From Mycobacterium sp. WUMAC-067 (lineage in GTDB: Bacteria > Actinomycetota > Actinomycetes > Mycobacteriales > Mycobacteriaceae): DNA of 64,000 bases. Positions 62,495-64,000 of this stretch are shown piece by piece. The stretch is taken from contig NZ_JAEKMI010000018.1 of NCBI RefSeq assembly GCF_020217485.1, forward strand, positions 1-64,000, read 5' to 3'. Below the pieces are notes generated by a model that made no database searches, was not told the DNA's origin, and worked only from the letters and a program-made list of their open reading frames with translations. Each line of letters opens with the position of its first letter. Within the stretch, counting starts at the first letter, position 1. Made by a program: the position numbers and the translations under genes.

Positions 62495-63631
62495 ATGAAG
62501 CTCGGACAGGTATTCGATCCGCGAAGGAACGCGCTCAACGCGCTTCGGCTGGCGCTGGCGGCAGAGGTGATGCTGTTTCATTCGTGGCCGATCACGGGAC
62601 ACATGCCCCCGAAGTCGACTCTGCAGCTTTTCTTCTCGGTGGGTGTGGACGGGTTTTTCGCGATCTCGGGGTTCCTGATCACCCGGAGTTGGCTTACCGA
62701 CCCGCGCCTGCGTGACTACCTGACCGCCCGCGCCCTTCGCATTCTGCCCGGTTTCTATGTCTGCCTGATCGTGACCGCGTTCGTTTTCGCCCCGCTCAGT
62801 ATGGCGATTCAAGGCGGGTCGGCCGCCAAGCTGCTGGGGTCCGCCGCGCCGCTCGAGTACGTCCTGAAAAATAGTGCGATCGCCTATCTGCAGCCGACGA
62901 TCGACGGAACACTGCACGATCTACCGGGTGGAAATACCTGGAACGGCTCGATGTGGTCGTTGGTCTGGGAATTGCTGTGCTACTTGTTCGTTGCCGCTAT
63001 CGGCCTGGCGGGACTGGGCAATCGTCGCTGGGTATCGCCGGCGGTTTTGGCGGTGGCGACACTGGGAGCGTTGGTCTTGCCGCCCCTGACATTTCCCGGG
63101 ATATGGACCATTCCGCAGCTTGCCGTGCGCGCGGCCATCATGTTTTCGGCCGGAGCCGTCATGTATCAATGGCGAGACGTGATCCCCGCCCGCTGGTCGC
63201 TCGTCGCGGTCTGCGTCGTCATCGTGGCGGCGGCCGGGTTCTTGCCCGACTACCGGGTGGTCGGCGCCCTGCCGCTCGCCTACGCCGTCGTCGTCTCGGG
63301 CTCCTTGCTCAAGAGCGAACGGTTGAGGCTGCGCACCGACCTGTCCTACGGCGTCTATATCTACGCATTCCCGACCCAGCAATTGCTGGCCGTCTGTGGT
63401 CTCGCGACGCGTTTGTATCCGCCTCTGTTCTTTGTCGTCTCGGTGGTGGCCACGCTGCCGCTGGCCGCGGCGAGCTGGTTCCTCATCGAGAAGCCCTCGA
63501 TGTCCCTGAAACGGCGCCTTCGGCGCAAGTGGTCCGCCCCGGTCGCGTCCAGCGCCGACGAAGCCCTCCCCGTCAGCACGGCCGATGTCATGGCCGAGGG
63601 GCCGGCTCCGGAGGCCCCGGGCAACGCCTGA
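62495..63631 (+). CDS. Acyltransferase-3 family membrane protein, copy 2
   Basis: This 378-residue protein is closely similar to copy 1 over nearly its whole length (LGQVFDPRRNALNALRLALA, GVDGFFAISGFLITRSWLTD, RALRILPGFYVCLIVTAFVF, IPARWSLVAVCVVIVAAAGF). The conserved His is in VMLFHSWPITG. The ATG at 62495 follows a CCGGAGGC site and aligns with the start of copy 1; the open frame extends upstream to 62423. The middle periplasmic loop (about 120-150) differs most. It is the second member of the tandem array. Confidence 0.88.
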   Translation: MKLGQVFDPRRNALNALRLALAAEVMLFHSWPITGHMPPKSTLQLFFSVGVDGFFAISGFLITRSWLTDPRLRDYLTARALRILPGFYVCLIVTAFVFAPLSMAIQGGSAAKLLGSAAPLEYVLKNSAIAYLQPTIDGTLHDLPGGNTWNGSMWSLVWELLCYLFVAAIGLAGLGNRRWVSPAVLAVATLGALVLPPLTFPGIWTIPQLAVRAAIMFSAGAVMYQWRDVIPARWSLVAVCVVIVAAAGFLPDYRVVGALPLAYAVVVSGSLLKSERLRLRTDLSYGVYIYAFPTQQLLAVCGLATRLYPPLFFVVSVVATLPLAAASWFLIEKPSMSLKRRLRRKWSAPVASSADEALPVSTADVMAEGPAPEAPGNA

Positions 63632-63689
63632 CCCGATAGCGATCGGTATCCCGTTCGATGCCGCGGGGTGAAACGATAGGCGGAGGCCA

Positions 63690-64000
63690 ATGACCCTCGG
63701 GCAAGTATTCGATGCGCGATGTAACGCGCTGAATGCGTGGCGGCTGCTGCTGGCTGCCGAGGTGATGCTCTGGCACTGCTGCCCGTCACGGATCGCTTGC
63801 CGCCCGCAGCGACACTGCAACTTCTCTTCTCGATAGGGGTAGACGGGTTCTTCGCGATCTCGGGGTTCCTCATCACCAGGAGTTGGCTCGACGACCCGCA
63901 CATACGTGACTACCTGACCTCCCGCGCCCTGCGCATCCTGCCCGGCTACTACGTCTGCCTGATCATGACGGCGTTCGTCTTCGCCCCGCTCAGCGTGGCG
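63690..64000 (+). pseudogene. Acyltransferase-3 family membrane protein, copy 3, frameshifted, cut by window end
   Basis: The ATG at 63690 follows GGCGGAGGCC and reads LGQVFDARCNALNAWRLLLA and EVMLWHC in frame, then hits a TAG at 63834-63836. From 63782 the expected sequence (PVTDRLPPAATLQLLFSIG, then GVDGFFAISGFLITRSWLDD, RALRILPGYYVCLI) continues in the next frame to the window end. Comparison with copy 2 (FHSWPITG) shows one G missing near 63781-63782. The rest of the gene is outside the window. Confidence 0.75.

Overview
This window is a high-GC chromosome segment of a slow-growing Mycobacterium, most likely from or near the M. avium complex. The gene order from about 0.6 kb to 61 kb closely follows the M. 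tuberculosis interval Rv3400-Rv3465 as I know it, and many products are the same length as their M. tuberculosis counterparts. Hallmarks are a PPE protein end, a His-tailed GroEL1, WhiB3, SigD with its anti-sigma factor, guaB2/guaB3, an ESX-4 type VII secretion locus, paired cutinase-like proteins, and rmlB-rmlC. Species assignment is inference; no rRNA is present.

Layout: 0-0.5 kb, broken C-terminus of a PPE-PPW gene. 0.6-3.7 kb, sugar-phosphate mutase plus GH65 phosphorylase pair. 3.7-5.2 kb, TetR regulator divergent from a TauD-type sulfate-ester dioxygenase, with two near-identical operators between them. 5.2-9.7 kb, cholesterol-oxidase-like GMC enzyme, then guaB3 and guaB2. 9.9-13.2 kb, DUF5319 gene, rsdA/sigD, a tetratricopeptide-like gene and whiB3. 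13-16.8 kb is an accessory island absent from the tuberculosis order: GreA-like protein, a decayed hemerythrin-like fragment, a degenerate SodC lipoprotein, two membrane proteins and a carboxymuconolactone decarboxylase. 16.9-19.2 kb, groES-groEL1 under a CIRCE operator. 19.2-24.1 kb, tsaD-rimI-tsaB-tsaE (t6A modification), hydrolase and alr. 24.2-30.8 kb, gadB, nnr, two membrane proteins and glmS. 31-36.6 kb, small genes, an F420-type oxidoreductase, an ESX-like pair and glmM. 36.8-37.8 kb, rplM-rpsI. 38-47.8 kb, ESX-4 (esxT, esxU, a secretion-associated protein, eccC4, eccD4, mycP4, eccB4). 47.9-49.4 kb, two cutinases. 49.4-54.1 kb, the infA-rpmJ-rpsM-rpsK-rpsD-rpoA-rplQ-truA operon. 54.4-57.6 kb, an unusual signalling pair: a receiver domain fused to a thioredoxin-reductase-like flavoprotein, followed by a histidine kinase with a cyclic-nucleotide-binding-type domain. 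57.6-59.4 kb, tandem F420-type oxidoreductases. 59.4-61 kb, rmlB-rmlC. 61.2-64 kb, three tandem acyltransferase-3 copies, the last frameshifted and cut by the window end.

Functionally the window mixes core information processing (ribosomal proteins, RNA polymerase alpha, IF-1, t6A synthesis, pseudouridylation), envelope precursor supply (GlmS, GlmM, Alr, RmlB/C), chaperones, GMP synthesis and a complete minimal ESX-4 apparatus. The best candidates for poorly described biology are the receiver-flavoprotein/kinase pair at 54.4-57.6 kb (its flavoprotein lacks the redox CxxC), the degenerate SodC lipoprotein, the acyltransferase array, and the ESX-like pair beside glmM. Several strong stem-loops sit between or after genes (groES/groEL1, rpsD/rpoA, rpoA/rplQ, esxT, rpsI, gadB, groEL1). 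Two single-base frameshifts (PPE and third acyltransferase) lie in repetitive families and could be real decay or assembly errors.
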